DNA of 54,187 nucleotides from a virus. Below the pieces are notes generated by a model that saw only the letters and a list, made by a program, of their open reading frames with translations, searched no databases and was not told where the DNA came from. Positions 17,874 to 26,689 of the stretch are shown piece by piece; the first letter of the stretch is position 1; every line of letters begins with the position of its first letter. Location: IMG/VR virus record IMGVR_UViG_3300009425_003086, positions 1-54,187 of that record; one strand, 5' to 3'. A program made the position numbers and the translations under genes.

Positions 17874-18947
17874 ATGACAGTAAAGAAAAAACAAGTTATA
17901 GAAGCCGCATCTGCGATCGTCAAAAAAAATTTTGACTTAAGTAAGTTTAAAAAGAAGAAAGGTTTTTCTAATTCATCAGTAAAATTTAAAGAACAGGGTT
18001 GGATACCTCTATCAAAAGCATTTGTAAATATAACATCTTTACCGGGCATACCAACTGGACATATAACATTACTACGTGGACATAGTGATACTGGGAAAAC
18101 CACAGCACTAATAGAAGCAGCAGTGAATGCACAGAAAATGGGAATTTTACCTGTATTCATTATAACGGAGATGAAATGGTCTTGGGATCATGCTAAAATG
18201 ATGGGATTAGAGCTTGCAGAGTTAAAAGACTCTGAAGGTGATGTAACAGATTACGATGGCTTCTTCCTCTACGCAGATAGAGGTACTATCAACTCCATTG
18301 AAGATGTAGCCGCTTATATGGCTGATCTAATGGATGAACAGACAAAAGGTAATTTACCTCACGATATGTGTTTCTTTTGGGATTCAGTAGGATCTGTACC
18401 ATGTGATCTTTCAATACGTTCTAATAAGAACAATAATGAATGGAATGCAGGAGCAATGTCAACTCAATTTGGAAATAACCTTAATCAAAAGATCTTACTT
18501 TCTAGAAAATTAGGCAATCCTTACACTAATACATTAGTAGCAATAAATAAAGTATGGACTATGAAACCTGAGCATCCTATGGGTCAACCAAAGCTGCAAA
18601 ATAAAGGTGGAATGTCGATGTGGTACGATGCTACATTAGTAGTTACTTTTGGTAACATAACAAACCCTGGAACTTCTAAAATTAAAGCAGTAAAAGACGG
18701 CCTTCAGGTGGAATTCGCCAAACGGACTAATGTACAAGTCGAAAAGAACCATATCGGAGGAGTACAATCCAGAGGTAGGGTAGTAATGACATCACACGGA
18801 TTTATCGAGGATGATAAAAAAGCTATTGATAAGTATAGGGATACACATAAAGAACACTGGTTAAAACTAGTGGGAACAATGGACTTTGACTTAATTGAAC
18901 AAGGCGACTTAGAAGAGGAGAAAATAACTACTAAGTTATTAGATTAA
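17874..18947 (+). CDS. uvsX: RecA-like recombinase (T4 UvsX-like)
   Basis: 357 residues (T4 UvsX 391). Walker A is GHSDTGKTT (69-77), with a hydrophobic MCFFWDSVGS Walker B strand around 166-175. A QFGNNLNQKI segment and GGMSMWYDATLVV correspond to the DNA-binding and core regions of RecA/UvsX proteins. The enzyme forms filaments on single-stranded DNA for strand exchange and recombination-dependent replication. It overlaps the next gene by one base (TAATG), so the two are co-translated. Confidence 0.9.
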   Translation: MTVKKKQVIEAASAIVKKNFDLSKFKKKKGFSNSSVKFKEQGWIPLSKAFVNITSLPGIPTGHITLLRGHSDTGKTTALIEAAVNAQKMGILPVFIITEMKWSWDHAKMMGLELAELKDSEGDVTDYDGFFLYADRGTINSIEDVAAYMADLMDEQTKGNLPHDMCFFWDSVGSVPCDLSIRSNKNNNEWNAGAMSTQFGNNLNQKILLSRKLGNPYTNTLVAINKVWTMKPEHPMGQPKLQNKGGMSMWYDATLVVTFGNITNPGTSKIKAVKDGLQVEFAKRTNVQVEKNHIGGVQSRGRVVMTSHGFIEDDKKAIDKYRDTHKEHWLKLVGTMDFDLIEQGDLEEEKITTKLLD

Positions 18948-19978
18948 TGAGCACTAAATACAACAGTATTTTAGAAAACCTTAAAGAAAGACCTCCTCAA
19001 GAGCTAAATGATAATATTATGGTCATTGATGCTATGAATACTTTAATTCGTAGTTTTTCTTTACTAAAAGCAATGAACCCTGACGGTTACCACATAGGTG
19101 GCTTGGTTGGATTTTTACGCTCCCTTGGGTTCTTAGTAAGAACATTCGAACCTAGCAGAGTAATAATAGTATGGGACGGAAAAGGTGGATCAGCTAATAG
19201 AAAGAATATCAATCCTGAATATAAAGCTAATAGAGCTACTAGTAGAATTACTCACTGGGGATTATACGATACAAAAGAAGAAGAAACAGAAGCCCTGATA
19301 GGACAGTTGAATAGAGTACGAGACTACCTTGAATGCTTACCGGTCCAACAAATAATGATGGAGAAATTGGAAGCGGATGATATTATGGCTTATATAGGTA
19401 AGCAAGCTTCTGATTCTAATGTTAAAAAATGCACGATAGTATCTTCAGATAAGGATTTCTTACAATTAGTAGATGATACTATAGAGGTTTATGCACCAAT
19501 AAAGAAAATAGTTTATACAGAAGCTAATATTAGAGAAGGACTAAACGGTATTATACCTGAAAACTACAATATTGTAAAAGCTTTACTTGGAGATAACTCA
19601 GACAACCTAAAAGGAGTAAAAGGTTTAGGTATAAAGACTATTCTTTCACAATTCCCAAAACTTATTGATGATCCTACTATGGAATTAGATTATGTATTCG
19701 GAGTATGTGAAAAGAACTTAGAAGGTAAGAAGATTTTCTCTAAAATACTTACTGCATGGGATCATGTAGAAACTAATTACGAACTTATGAATTTACATGA
19801 GTCTGTGTTGGATGATAACGAAAAAAATCATATATTGGATGTAATGAAAGCAAGTATACCGGATCTACAAGCTGGAGCATTCCTTCATTTACTAGATACA
19901 GATAAAATAGAAGGAATAACTAAGAATACAGAAGGATGGTTAGAAAACTTTAGAAAATTAACAGTTTATAAAAAATAG
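18947..19978 (+). CDS. 5'-3' exonuclease / RNase H of the FEN family (T4 Rnh-like)
   Basis: 343 residues. FEN-type acidic residues appear in order: VIDAMN (N-terminal Asp), VIIVWDGKGG, KLEADDIMAY, SSDKDFLQL, and the helix-hairpin-helix region LLGDNSDNLKGVKGLG. A FEN/Rnh nuclease removes RNA primers and flaps from lagging-strand fragments. It is followed 5 nt later by the replicative helicase, in keeping with a replisome operon. Confidence 0.88.
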   Translation: MSTKYNSILENLKERPPQELNDNIMVIDAMNTLIRSFSLLKAMNPDGYHIGGLVGFLRSLGFLVRTFEPSRVIIVWDGKGGSANRKNINPEYKANRATSRITHWGLYDTKEEETEALIGQLNRVRDYLECLPVQQIMMEKLEADDIMAYIGKQASDSNVKKCTIVSSDKDFLQLVDDTIEVYAPIKKIVYTEANIREGLNGIIPENYNIVKALLGDNSDNLKGVKGLGIKTILSQFPKLIDDPTMELDYVFGVCEKNLEGKKIFSKILTAWDHVETNYELMNLHESVLDDNEKNHILDVMKASIPDLQAGAFLHLLDTDKIEGITKNTEGWLENFRKLTVYKK

Positions 19979-19983
19979 GTTAT

Positions 19984-21330
19984 ATGACATTACAGAGATT
20001 ATCAGAATACGGAAAAGGATTCCAAATAAAAGTGATCGGCGCACTACTAACACAGAAAGGATTTCTAATTAATGTTAGAGACACCCTAAAAGCAGACTAC
20101 TTTGATACTGACACTCATAAATGGGTGGTTGATAAAATCTTATCGTACTTTGATCAGTACAACACTACCATTACTATGGATGTTCTTAAAGTAGAACTTA
20201 AAAAAGTAGATAATGATGTCTTAATGACAGCTTTAAAAGAAGAATTAAGGAATTCTTATGCAGCTTCACAGGATGATTTAGATTATGTAGAGGGAGAATT
20301 TACTTCTTTCTGTCGTAATCAGGAAATGAAAACTGCTATACTAGATTCAGCATCCATGCTAAAAAATGGTGATTTTGAAGGAATCAGAAGTGTAGTAGAA
20401 AAAGCAATTAAAGCCGGAATGGATAAAAGTATAGGTCATGAATATAATAAAGATGTTGAATCACGTTATCGTGTTGACTACCGTCCTACTATTCCTACTC
20501 CTTGGCCTGCTCTTAATGATAGTATACAAGGTGGGTTTGGACCTGGGGACCTTGGCATCATTTTTGGTAGTCCTGGTGGTGGTAAAAGTTGGACTATGGT
20601 TGCTATTGCCGCTCATGCTGTTCAGCTTGGCTACAAAGTTAATTATTATACTTTGGAACTGGGTGAAGACTATGTAGGAAAAAGATTTGACTGTTATTTT
20701 ACAGGTCATGGTATTGAAGAGGTAAATAGTCATAGAGGAGAGGTACAAACATACATTGATAACTTAAAAGGAAAATTAATAGTAAAAGAATACGCACCGA
20801 AACAAGCTAGTGTAGGTACTATAAAAGCACATATACAGAGGTGTACTGATTTAGATCACAAACCGGACTTAGTTATAATTGATTATGTTGATTATTTAAG
20901 AGGACCGGCTAGAGGAAAGTTTACTGAAAGAAAAGATGAGATTGATGATAGTTTTATCGCAACTAAAGGACTAGCAAAAGAACTACAGATACCTATAATC
21001 ACACCTTCCCAGGTAAATCGAATGGGAGCCAGGGATAGTATTATAGAAGGTGACAAAGCAGCAGGCTCATACGATAAAATGATGGTTGCTGACATCTGTA
21101 TATCACTTTCCAGAATGAAAGAAGACAAGGTACTAGGTACAGGTCGATTCCATATCATGAAAAATAGATACGGTCGAGATGGAATGACATATAATATAAA
21201 AATGAATACAAATAACGGACATATTGATATTGAAGGTGTAACAAACCTGGAAGAACTTCTCGAACAAGAGAATAAACCCCAGTTTACTCTTACACCGGAT
21301 AAAATGCAAGATTTATTTGGAAAAACCTAA
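19984..21330 (+). CDS. Replicative DNA helicase, DnaB/gp41-like
   Basis: 448 residues (T4 gp41 475). A helical N-terminal domain (about 1-150) is followed by a RecA-type motor. Walker A is GSPGGGKS (195-202), Walker B is LVIIDYVDYL, a sensor-like PIITPSQVNR follows, and an arginine-finger region contains FHIMKNRYGRDG. It forms a hexamer that unwinds the lagging strand. No primase domain is present. The stretch 20461-20660 around Walker A uses many T/C-ending codons (CGT, CCT, GGT, GCT), unlike its A-ending flanks. Confidence 0.9.
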   Translation: MTLQRLSEYGKGFQIKVIGALLTQKGFLINVRDTLKADYFDTDTHKWVVDKILSYFDQYNTTITMDVLKVELKKVDNDVLMTALKEELRNSYAASQDDLDYVEGEFTSFCRNQEMKTAILDSASMLKNGDFEGIRSVVEKAIKAGMDKSIGHEYNKDVESRYRVDYRPTIPTPWPALNDSIQGGFGPGDLGIIFGSPGGGKSWTMVAIAAHAVQLGYKVNYYTLELGEDYVGKRFDCYFTGHGIEEVNSHRGEVQTYIDNLKGKLIVKEYAPKQASVGTIKAHIQRCTDLDHKPDLVIIDYVDYLRGPARGKFTERKDEIDDSFIATKGLAKELQIPIITPSQVNRMGARDSIIEGDKAAGSYDKMMVADICISLSRMKEDKVLGTGRFHIMKNRYGRDGMTYNIKMNTNNGHIDIEGVTNLEELLEQENKPQFTLTPDKMQDLFGKT

Positions 21331-21352
21331 ATATATATGCTATTTATTTTAG

Positions 21353-21386
21353 ATCTCCTGGAATAGATTATTCTACTTTAGGAGAT
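21353..21386 (+). other. Two-part RNA hairpin between helicase and nrdB
   Basis: ATCTCCT (21353-21359) pairs with AGGAGAT (21380-21386). Inside it GAATA (21361-21365) pairs with TATTC (21369-21373) over a 3-nt loop. There is no long T run, so it is more likely an RNA processing or regulatory structure than a strong terminator. A near-match to the late element (CTATTTATT) precedes it. Confidence 0.5.
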
Positions 21387-21419
21387 TTAACTGTCTACAA
21401 ATAATAAAAAATAAAATTT

Positions 21420-22397
21420 ATGAGCCTACTTAATGAAAGAATTGTTTACAAGCCGTTTGAGTATCCAAAAGCATTCGACTACTGGTTAAAACAGCAACAA
21501 GCACACTGGTTACACACAGAAGTACCTATGGCTCAAGACGTTAGTGATTGGAAATCCAACCTAACAGCTTCAGAAAAGAACCTAATAGGGGGAATTTTAA
21601 AAGGTTTCGCACAAACAGAAACAGTAGTTAATGATTACTGGACAGGATTAGTTACTAAGTGGTTCAGAAAACCAGAAGTTATTGCAATGGCCACTACTTT
21701 CGGATCATTCGAAACTATTCATGCAGAAGCCTATTCTTTACTAAACGAACAGTTAGGTCTAGACGATTTTGCTGAATTTTTAGAGGATGAAGCTACAATG
21801 GCCAAGATAGAAGCGTTAATGGACGTTAGAGATGGACATGATGGCAAACCTGATTGGAAAAAAAGAGCTAAATCCTTAGCTATATTTTCAGCTTTTACTG
21901 AAGGAGTAAATTTATTCTCTTCTTTTGCAGTTCTATTATCTTTTAAAATGAGAAATAAACTAAAAGGTATAGGTCAGATTGTAGAATGGTCTGTAAGAGA
22001 TGAATCATTACACTCAGACGCCGGTTGTTGGTTGTTTAGAACGTTAATGGAGGAGCATCCTGAATTTAAGACTAAAAAACTAATGAAGGAAATCAAACAA
22101 GCAGCCCACCTTTCTTTAGAATTAGAATTTAATTTTATAGATAAGATATTTGAATTAGGAGATTTAGAAAATCTTACTAAAGACGAATTAAAGAATTTTA
22201 TTAAACATAGAGTTAATACAAAAATGGGAGATTTAGGATTAGATCCTATTATACCTTCATCTGAAATAGATAAAGGAGCTTTAAAAACAATGAAATGGTT
22301 CGATGCAGTAATTGCGGGTAAACAACAAACAGATTTCTTTGCGAGTAGAGTTACTAACTACTCTAAAGGAACCGTAGATTGGGATAACGCTTTTTAA
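21420..22397 (+). CDS. nrdB: Ribonucleotide reductase small subunit (class I)
   Basis: 325 residues. Di-iron ligands appear as Glu67 (FAQTE), Glu98 and His101 (ETIHAEAY), a Glu in FTEGVNLF and Glu/His in RDESLHS. The radical tyrosine is Tyr105 (H-x3-Y), so a tyrosyl-radical enzyme is expected. The first ligand reads as Glu where the E. coli protein has Asp84. It pairs with NrdA 22 nt downstream to make deoxynucleotides for phage replication. Confidence 0.93.
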   Translation: MSLLNERIVYKPFEYPKAFDYWLKQQQAHWLHTEVPMAQDVSDWKSNLTASEKNLIGGILKGFAQTETVVNDYWTGLVTKWFRKPEVIAMATTFGSFETIHAEAYSLLNEQLGLDDFAEFLEDEATMAKIEALMDVRDGHDGKPDWKKRAKSLAIFSAFTEGVNLFSSFAVLLSFKMRNKLKGIGQIVEWSVRDESLHSDAGCWLFRTLMEEHPEFKTKKLMKEIKQAAHLSLELEFNFIDKIFELGDLENLTKDELKNFIKHRVNTKMGDLGLDPIIPSSEIDKGALKTMKWFDAVIAGKQQTDFFASRVTNYSKGTVDWDNAF

Positions 22398-22418
22398 AAA
22401 CACATAAACACTAAATAA

Positions 22419-24137
22419 ATGGTAAATAACATCGATATTTCAAACTGGGAAAAGGGTAAAGATTATCCTGAATGGATGACTGAAGTATCATTAGCAACCG
22501 TCTCCAAAGGTTATCTACTACCAGAGGAAACCCCAAAAACAGCTTATAAAAGAGTAGCGAATAGAGTAGCATCACGGTTAGATAGACCGGATTTAGCTTC
22601 TAAATTCTTTAGATATATATGGAAAGGGTGGTTAAACCTAGCTTCCCCAGTATTATCTAATACAGGAACCGGTAGAGGACTGCCTATTTCTTGTTTTGGT
22701 ATAGATACACCTGATTCTATTAGAGGAATTGGTTTAACTAATGCTGAATTAATGAGATTAACTTCTCTAGGTGGTGGAGTTGGAATTGGATTATCTAATA
22801 TTAGAGGAAGAGGTGGAAAGATCGGAGGAAATGAAAATTTAGGTCAATCTGAAGGTATTGTACCTTGGGCTAAGATTTATGATTCTACTATCATTGCGAC
22901 AAATCAAGGAGCAGTAAGAAGAGGGGCAGCCTCTGTTAATCTAGATATAAATCATCCAGATATTGAAGAATTCTTACAAATACGTAGACCTAAAGGTGAT
23001 CCTAATAGACAGTGTTTAAACCTACATCAATGTGTGGTTATAGATGATGAGTTTATGCAAAAATTAGAAAGAAATAATACAAAAGCAAGAGATTTATGGA
23101 TTAGTATACTTAAGTCAAGAATGGAAACTGGAGAACCTTACATTATGTTTAAAGATAACGTTAATAACGCTAATCCACAAGCATATGTAAAGAACAACTT
23201 AGAAGTTTCGATGACTAATATTTGTTCTGAGATTACATTATTTACAGATGATGAACATTCTTTTATTTGCTGTCTTAGCTCACTTAACTTAGCTAAATAT
23301 GATGAGTGGAAAAATACAGATTTAGTAGAAACAGGGGTATACTTCCTTGATGGTGTAATGGAAGAATTTTTAGATAAGACTTCCGGTAGAGAATCATTAG
23401 TAAGAGCTCATAGATCAGCTAAAAAAGGAAGAGCTATAGGTTTAGGAGTTTTAGGATGGCAAACATTTTTACAAAATAAGAGAATACCATTCATTTCTAT
23501 CGAAGCAACTTCATGGACCCACAAGATATTCTCACAAATTAGAGAACAAGCAATAGCAGCTTCAATGAAGTTAGCAGACGAATACGGAGAACCAGTTTGG
23601 TGTAGAGGAACAGGTATGAGAAACTCCCATGTATTGGCAATAGCACCAACAGTATCAAATTCCACCATAACAGGAGGAATATCAGCCGGTATTGAACCAT
23701 TACCAGCAAATGTTTTTACATTTAATTCAGCTAAAGGTACTTTTATTAGGAAGAATCCTGCATTAGAAAGTTATTTAGAAGAGAAAGGTTCTAATACAGA
23801 AGAAATTTGGGATCAGATAATGAAAGATAGAGGATCAGTAGCAAACCTACCTGAAAGCGTATTACCAAATGGAGATAAAAAAATATTCCTTACATTTTCA
23901 GAAATAAACCAATTAGGTTTAGTAGAGCAAGCAGCAGCAAGACAGAAGTACATAGATCAAACGCAATCTTTAAATTTAGCCTTTGATCCCACCGATAGTC
24001 CAAAATTTATTAATTTAGTTCACCAAACTGCTTGGAAGTTAGGAATAAAAACACTATATTATCTAAGAACAGATTCAGTAATCAATGGCGACATTGGATC
24101 TAGAACATCAGAAGATTGTTTAAATTGTGACGGTTAA
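22419..24137 (+). CDS. nrdA: Ribonucleotide reductase large subunit (class I), without ATP cone
   Basis: 572 residues, much shorter than E. coli NrdA (761). It starts directly with the catalytic barrel and lacks the N-terminal ATP-cone, so it should escape dATP feedback inhibition through that site. Catalytic elements are present: SCFG (first redox cysteine), SMTNICSEI (active-site Asn-Cys-Glu), CCLSSLNL (second redox cysteine) and a LYYLRTDS segment with the radical-transfer tyrosines. The C-terminal tail ends EDCLNCDG, giving the CxxC that is re-reduced by thioredoxin; the phage thioredoxin at 30078 could serve. Confidence 0.93.
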   Translation: MVNNIDISNWEKGKDYPEWMTEVSLATVSKGYLLPEETPKTAYKRVANRVASRLDRPDLASKFFRYIWKGWLNLASPVLSNTGTGRGLPISCFGIDTPDSIRGIGLTNAELMRLTSLGGGVGIGLSNIRGRGGKIGGNENLGQSEGIVPWAKIYDSTIIATNQGAVRRGAASVNLDINHPDIEEFLQIRRPKGDPNRQCLNLHQCVVIDDEFMQKLERNNTKARDLWISILKSRMETGEPYIMFKDNVNNANPQAYVKNNLEVSMTNICSEITLFTDDEHSFICCLSSLNLAKYDEWKNTDLVETGVYFLDGVMEEFLDKTSGRESLVRAHRSAKKGRAIGLGVLGWQTFLQNKRIPFISIEATSWTHKIFSQIREQAIAASMKLADEYGEPVWCRGTGMRNSHVLAIAPTVSNSTITGGISAGIEPLPANVFTFNSAKGTFIRKNPALESYLEEKGSNTEEIWDQIMKDRGSVANLPESVLPNGDKKIFLTFSEINQLGLVEQAAARQKYIDQTQSLNLAFDPTDSPKFINLVHQTAWKLGIKTLYYLRTDSVINGDIGSRTSEDCLNCDG

Positions 24138-24147
24138 AAGAAAAGTT

Positions 24148-25428
24148 ATGAAGGAAAATTATATTTTTATTAATATAGCAAGTTATAGAGATGCAGAATT
24201 GTTACCTACTATAGCAGATGCTATCAAAAACGCAAAGTATCCAAAAAGATTAGTATTTGGAATATGCCACCAACATCATGATGATGATAAGTGGGATACT
24301 CTAAAGAAATATAAAAAGGATAAAAGGTTCAAGATTATTGACATGCGAGCAGAAGAGGCTAAAGGAGTATGTTGGGCAAGAGCTGAAATACAAAAGCTTT
24401 GGACTGATGAACAGTTTACTTTACAGTTAGATTCACACCATAGGTTTATTAAACACTGGGATGTAGAACTAATCAACACATTTTTCGACTGTGTAAAAGC
24501 AGGATACCAAAAACCATTGATTACTTCTTATATACCATCTTATGATCCTGACAACGATCCACAAAATAGAGTAAACGAACCATGGTACCTAACCTTTGAT
24601 AGGTTTGCACCAGAAGGACCGTTACACACTAGACCACATACAATAGAAAATGCTGCCAAATGCACCTTACCTATACCAGCAAGATTCTTTTCAGCCCACT
24701 TTATGTTTACAATGGGTGAATTCAATAGAGAAGTACCTTATGATCCTTCTTTGTACTTTCATGGGGAAGAGATTACTATGGCAGTAAGAGCTTACACTCA
24801 TGGGTATGACTTACTAACACCTCATAGAATATTTGCATGGCACCATTACGGTAGAGATAATGCTAGAAAGCACTGGGGAGACCATTCAAACTTTGGAGAT
24901 AGAGATAAATTATCTTTTGATAGAGTTAAGATGTTACTTAGTGTGGGTAGAGTAAAATGTAGACCGTGTCAACTAAGACAGCTAGAGCCTTTTGGTTTCG
25001 GTAAAGAGAGAACATTTAGAGAATACGAAAGATATGCTGGAATAGACTTTAGTACAAAGAAGCTACAAGGGTATACACTAAAACATAAAACACCTCCAAA
25101 CCCACCATTGGATGAAAATGAAGAATGGTCAGAAACACTACTACCATTCCAGAAATTCTGTGTAGATATACACAAAGATCATTTTAAATATAATGATTAC
25201 CTATTCTGCGTAGTATCTTTTGAAGGAGATGCCGACGGAGATGTAATTCATAGAGAAGATTTTAATAAAGAGCAACTACAGAACTTGTTAGATGCAACTC
25301 CAGACGGAACATTTATTAATATATGGAAAGAATTTTATGGCCCAATGCCTGCTAAAGTAATTGTTTGGCCTAACTCTAAAAAACATGGTTATGTCGATAG
25401 ATTTGAGTACCGATTTGATGCAGTCTAA
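24148..25428 (+). CDS. GlcNAc-transferase family glycosyltransferase, copy 1
   Basis: About 426 residues from ATG 24148; a GTG at 24127 lies inside nrdA and is less likely. IFINIASYRDAELLPTI, RLVFGICHQ and LQLDSHHRF are signatures of the family named for the Skp1 GlcNAc transferase (PF11397, GT-A fold), with D-S-H in place of DxD. PIPARFFSAHFMF and FHGEEITMAVRAYTHGYDL complete the catalytic domain. The C-terminal 100 residues form a separate small domain shared with the next gene. It probably transfers a HexNAc sugar; the acceptor is unknown. The 3' end overlaps copy 2 by 11 nt. Confidence 0.8.
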   Translation: MKENYIFINIASYRDAELLPTIADAIKNAKYPKRLVFGICHQHHDDDKWDTLKKYKKDKRFKIIDMRAEEAKGVCWARAEIQKLWTDEQFTLQLDSHHRFIKHWDVELINTFFDCVKAGYQKPLITSYIPSYDPDNDPQNRVNEPWYLTFDRFAPEGPLHTRPHTIENAAKCTLPIPARFFSAHFMFTMGEFNREVPYDPSLYFHGEEITMAVRAYTHGYDLLTPHRIFAWHHYGRDNARKHWGDHSNFGDRDKLSFDRVKMLLSVGRVKCRPCQLRQLEPFGFGKERTFREYERYAGIDFSTKKLQGYTLKHKTPPNPPLDENEEWSETLLPFQKFCVDIHKDHFKYNDYLFCVVSFEGDADGDVIHREDFNKEQLQNLLDATPDGTFINIWKEFYGPMPAKVIVWPNSKKHGYVDRFEYRFDAV

Positions 25429-26689
25429 AATATTTGTACATCTCCCAGCTTATAGGGAGCCTGAACTAATACCCACTATTGAAGATGCATTAGCCCAAGC
25501 AGCAAACCCAAAAAGAATTATATTCGGTATTTGTAGACAATATCACCCTGATGATGACTTTGATAATCTGGATAAGTACAGAAAAGATAAGAGATTTAAG
25601 ATCTACGATATTCCTCATGAAAAAGCAAAAGGTCTGCCTTATGCAAGAGCAATTATTAATGAGAAACTGCTAGAAAATGAAGATTACGTACTTCAATTAG
25701 ATTCTCACCATAGATTCATTAAACATTGGGATAAAGAGCTAATTACAATGCATTCTAACCTGGAAAAGGACGGGTATAAGCCACTATTAACAGGTTATTT
25801 ACCTGAGTATAAGCCATTTGAAGAACCTAACGGTAGAACCGATGTTCCATGGTTTACAAGATTTAATAGTTTCTACCCACACGGTACTATTTTTATACAA
25901 CCTACCTTATTAAGAGGTTGGAAAAATATGAAAAAACCAGTACCTGCCAGATTCTGTTCAGGACACTTTTGCTTCGGTAAAAACGAATGGGCTAAAGAAA
26001 TAAAGCATGATACTGATATATACTTTGCAGGAGAAGAATTAAACCTAACTGTTAGAAGTTACACTCATGGTTATGACTTATTTCACCCTCATAAAATAGT
26101 TATTTGGCATGCTACTATGAGAGAAGAAAGAGACGGTATCTTAGCATGGGATGATCAACATAAAAGAGGAGATAACACATGGTACACTCAGCAAGATATA
26201 GGAAGATCTAAAATTAGACAACTACTAAAGACTGAAGATAATGGGTTTGATCTTACAGGGTATGATTTAGGAACTGTGCGTAGTTTACGGCAGTATGAAA
26301 AATATGCTGGTATTAATTTTAAATTAAAAGCAGTACAAGAATACACCGCAGCAGACCAATACCCCCCTAATCCTCAACATTTATCTCAAAAATCATGGGA
26401 AGATTCATTTATGAAATCCACATACCATTTAGTAGATATAACACCAGAAGATTTACCGGGAAAAGACTATAATTTTATATTAATAGCATTTGACAATAAA
26501 GAAGGAATTAACATAGAAAGCCAGTACCTAGAAAGAGAGGAAATGGAAGAGTTTTTTACACTAGGAAAACCAATACATTTTGAAAAATCAATTCTTAGTG
26601 CCACAAAACCTGCAAAAGTAGTATACTGGGGACATAGTGAGAAAAGAGGTTGGGCTGAAAGAAAAGAAATAAACTTAAGTAATGATTAA
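25418..26689 (+). CDS. GlcNAc-transferase family glycosyltransferase, copy 2
   Basis: About 423 residues from ATG 25418. Longer in-frame extensions would run deeper into copy 1, and the family N-terminus (IFVHLPAYREPELIPTI) starts here. It repeats every motif of copy 1: IIFGICRQ, LQLDSHHRFIKHW, PVPARFCSGHFCF, FAGEELNLTVRSYTHGYDL and a YEKYAGINF segment before the C-terminal domain. The two are tandem duplicates that have diverged, and could add two different sugars or act as a pair. It overlaps the carbamoyltransferase gene by 8 nt. Confidence 0.8.
   Translation: MQSKIFVHLPAYREPELIPTIEDALAQAANPKRIIFGICRQYHPDDDFDNLDKYRKDKRFKIYDIPHEKAKGLPYARAIINEKLLENEDYVLQLDSHHRFIKHWDKELITMHSNLEKDGYKPLLTGYLPEYKPFEEPNGRTDVPWFTRFNSFYPHGTIFIQPTLLRGWKNMKKPVPARFCSGHFCFGKNEWAKEIKHDTDIYFAGEELNLTVRSYTHGYDLFHPHKIVIWHATMREERDGILAWDDQHKRGDNTWYTQQDIGRSKIRQLLKTEDNGFDLTGYDLGTVRSLRQYEKYAGINFKLKAVQEYTAADQYPPNPQHLSQKSWEDSFMKSTYHLVDITPEDLPGKDYNFILIAFDNKEGINIESQYLEREEMEEFFTLGKPIHFEKSILSATKPAKVVYWGHSEKRGWAERKEINLSND

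Noticed and set aside
20438-20677. 79-codon + strand frame inside the helicase gene
   Set aside because: It overlaps the Walker A region of the helicase in another frame; its existence is a by-product of the T-rich codon patch.
24127-24147. GTG start that extends the first GlcNAc-type transferase into nrdA
   Set aside because: ATG 24148 gives the expected family N-terminus directly after the nrdA stop; the extension adds basic residues only.
25361-25417. Upstream start for the second GlcNAc-type transferase
   Set aside because: It would overlap copy 1 by 68 nt and adds residues unlike the family N-terminus; ATG 25418 matches copy 1 in layout.
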